From contig FN648398.1 in assembly GCA_000310025.1 (NCBI GenBank), positions 681,316 to 739,025 of the forward strand: a stretch of 57,710 nucleotides of DNA. The letters run 5' to 3'. This DNA comes from Ectocarpus siliculosus (taxonomy: Eukaryota > Sar > Phaeophyceae > Ectocarpales > Ectocarpaceae). The first letter of the stretch is position 1, and the number at the start of each line of letters is the position of its first letter. A program made the translations under genes and the position numbers. Positions 57,694 to 57,710 of the stretch are shown here, in pieces. Below the pieces are notes generated by a model. The model was not told where the DNA came from. It made no database searches and worked only from the letters and a program-made list of their open reading frames with translations.

Positions 57694-57710
57694 CCCCCCC
57701 CCCCCCCCCC
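57694..57710. other. terminal poly-C run, contig end
   Basis: The window ends in a run of C of at least 17 bases, comparable with the G-run artefact at the left end. Confidence 0.7.

Larger units (their letters stand above)
56680..57710. other. ARP4 downstream sequence, no further exon found
   Basis: The next ARP4 exon, which should encode the conserved WIGGS-type actin segment, is not present, so the intron starting at 56680 probably runs off the window. This stretch holds a 104-bp tandem duplication, a TC-rich stretch near 57285-57345, a (CT)n run near 57411-57428 and the terminal C run. Confidence 0.6.

Overview
The window is intron-rich nuclear DNA from a eukaryote, most likely a brown alga (Phaeophyceae, Ectocarpus-like stramenopile). 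The inference rests on five points: genes with about 5-13 introns of a few hundred bases using GT-AG (sometimes GC-AG) sites; moderately high GC; frequent strand alternation; a PPR protein with the Trp-containing repeats common in algae; and a plant-type LRR gene with LRRs split at a repeated phase-1 position. This is inference; no rRNA or organelle marker is present. The first ~310 bases (homopolymer stutter, long G run) and the final C run look like low-quality contig ends.

Layout, left to right. (1) A minus-strand sarcosine/dimethylglycine N-methyltransferase (846-4851), with its last exon probably lost in the low-quality left edge. (2) A gene-poor 5 kb, then an intronless plus-strand PPR protein with 16.4 tandem repeats (10041-12245). 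(3) A complete six-exon minus-strand DENR translation factor (13705-17761). (4) A complete seven-exon plus-strand ATP phosphoribosyltransferase HisG (21089-25777). (5) An eight-exon plus-strand LRR protein (28434-31596). (6) A long plus-strand gene that I identify as a Fanconi anaemia group A (FANCA) homologue (33358-43368, 5' end unresolved). (7) A five-exon minus-strand gene joining two HU/CCDC81 domains, EF-hand regions, a calcyphosin-like C-terminal half and an IQ motif (44057-50069). (8) A plus-strand nuclear actin-related protein ARP4/BAF53 (51267 to beyond the window).

Exon joins were chosen so that every boundary keeps reading frame. DENR (212 aa), HisG (304 aa), the LRR protein (454 aa) and the HU/EF-hand protein (1304 aa) close into complete frames. 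The genes do not form a pathway: they cover betaine synthesis, organelle RNA processing, translation, histidine synthesis, recognition or scaffolding, DNA crosslink repair, a cilium/centrosome-type calcium protein and chromatin remodelling.

The most interesting signals are the HU-EF-hand-IQ fusion, inverted repeats flanking one ARP4 exon, a copy of an ARP4 exon 3' end inside the following intron, three GC-AG introns, a very regular PPR array, and a FANCA homologue in an alga. No CRISPR array, IS element, viral gene or toxin gene was seen.
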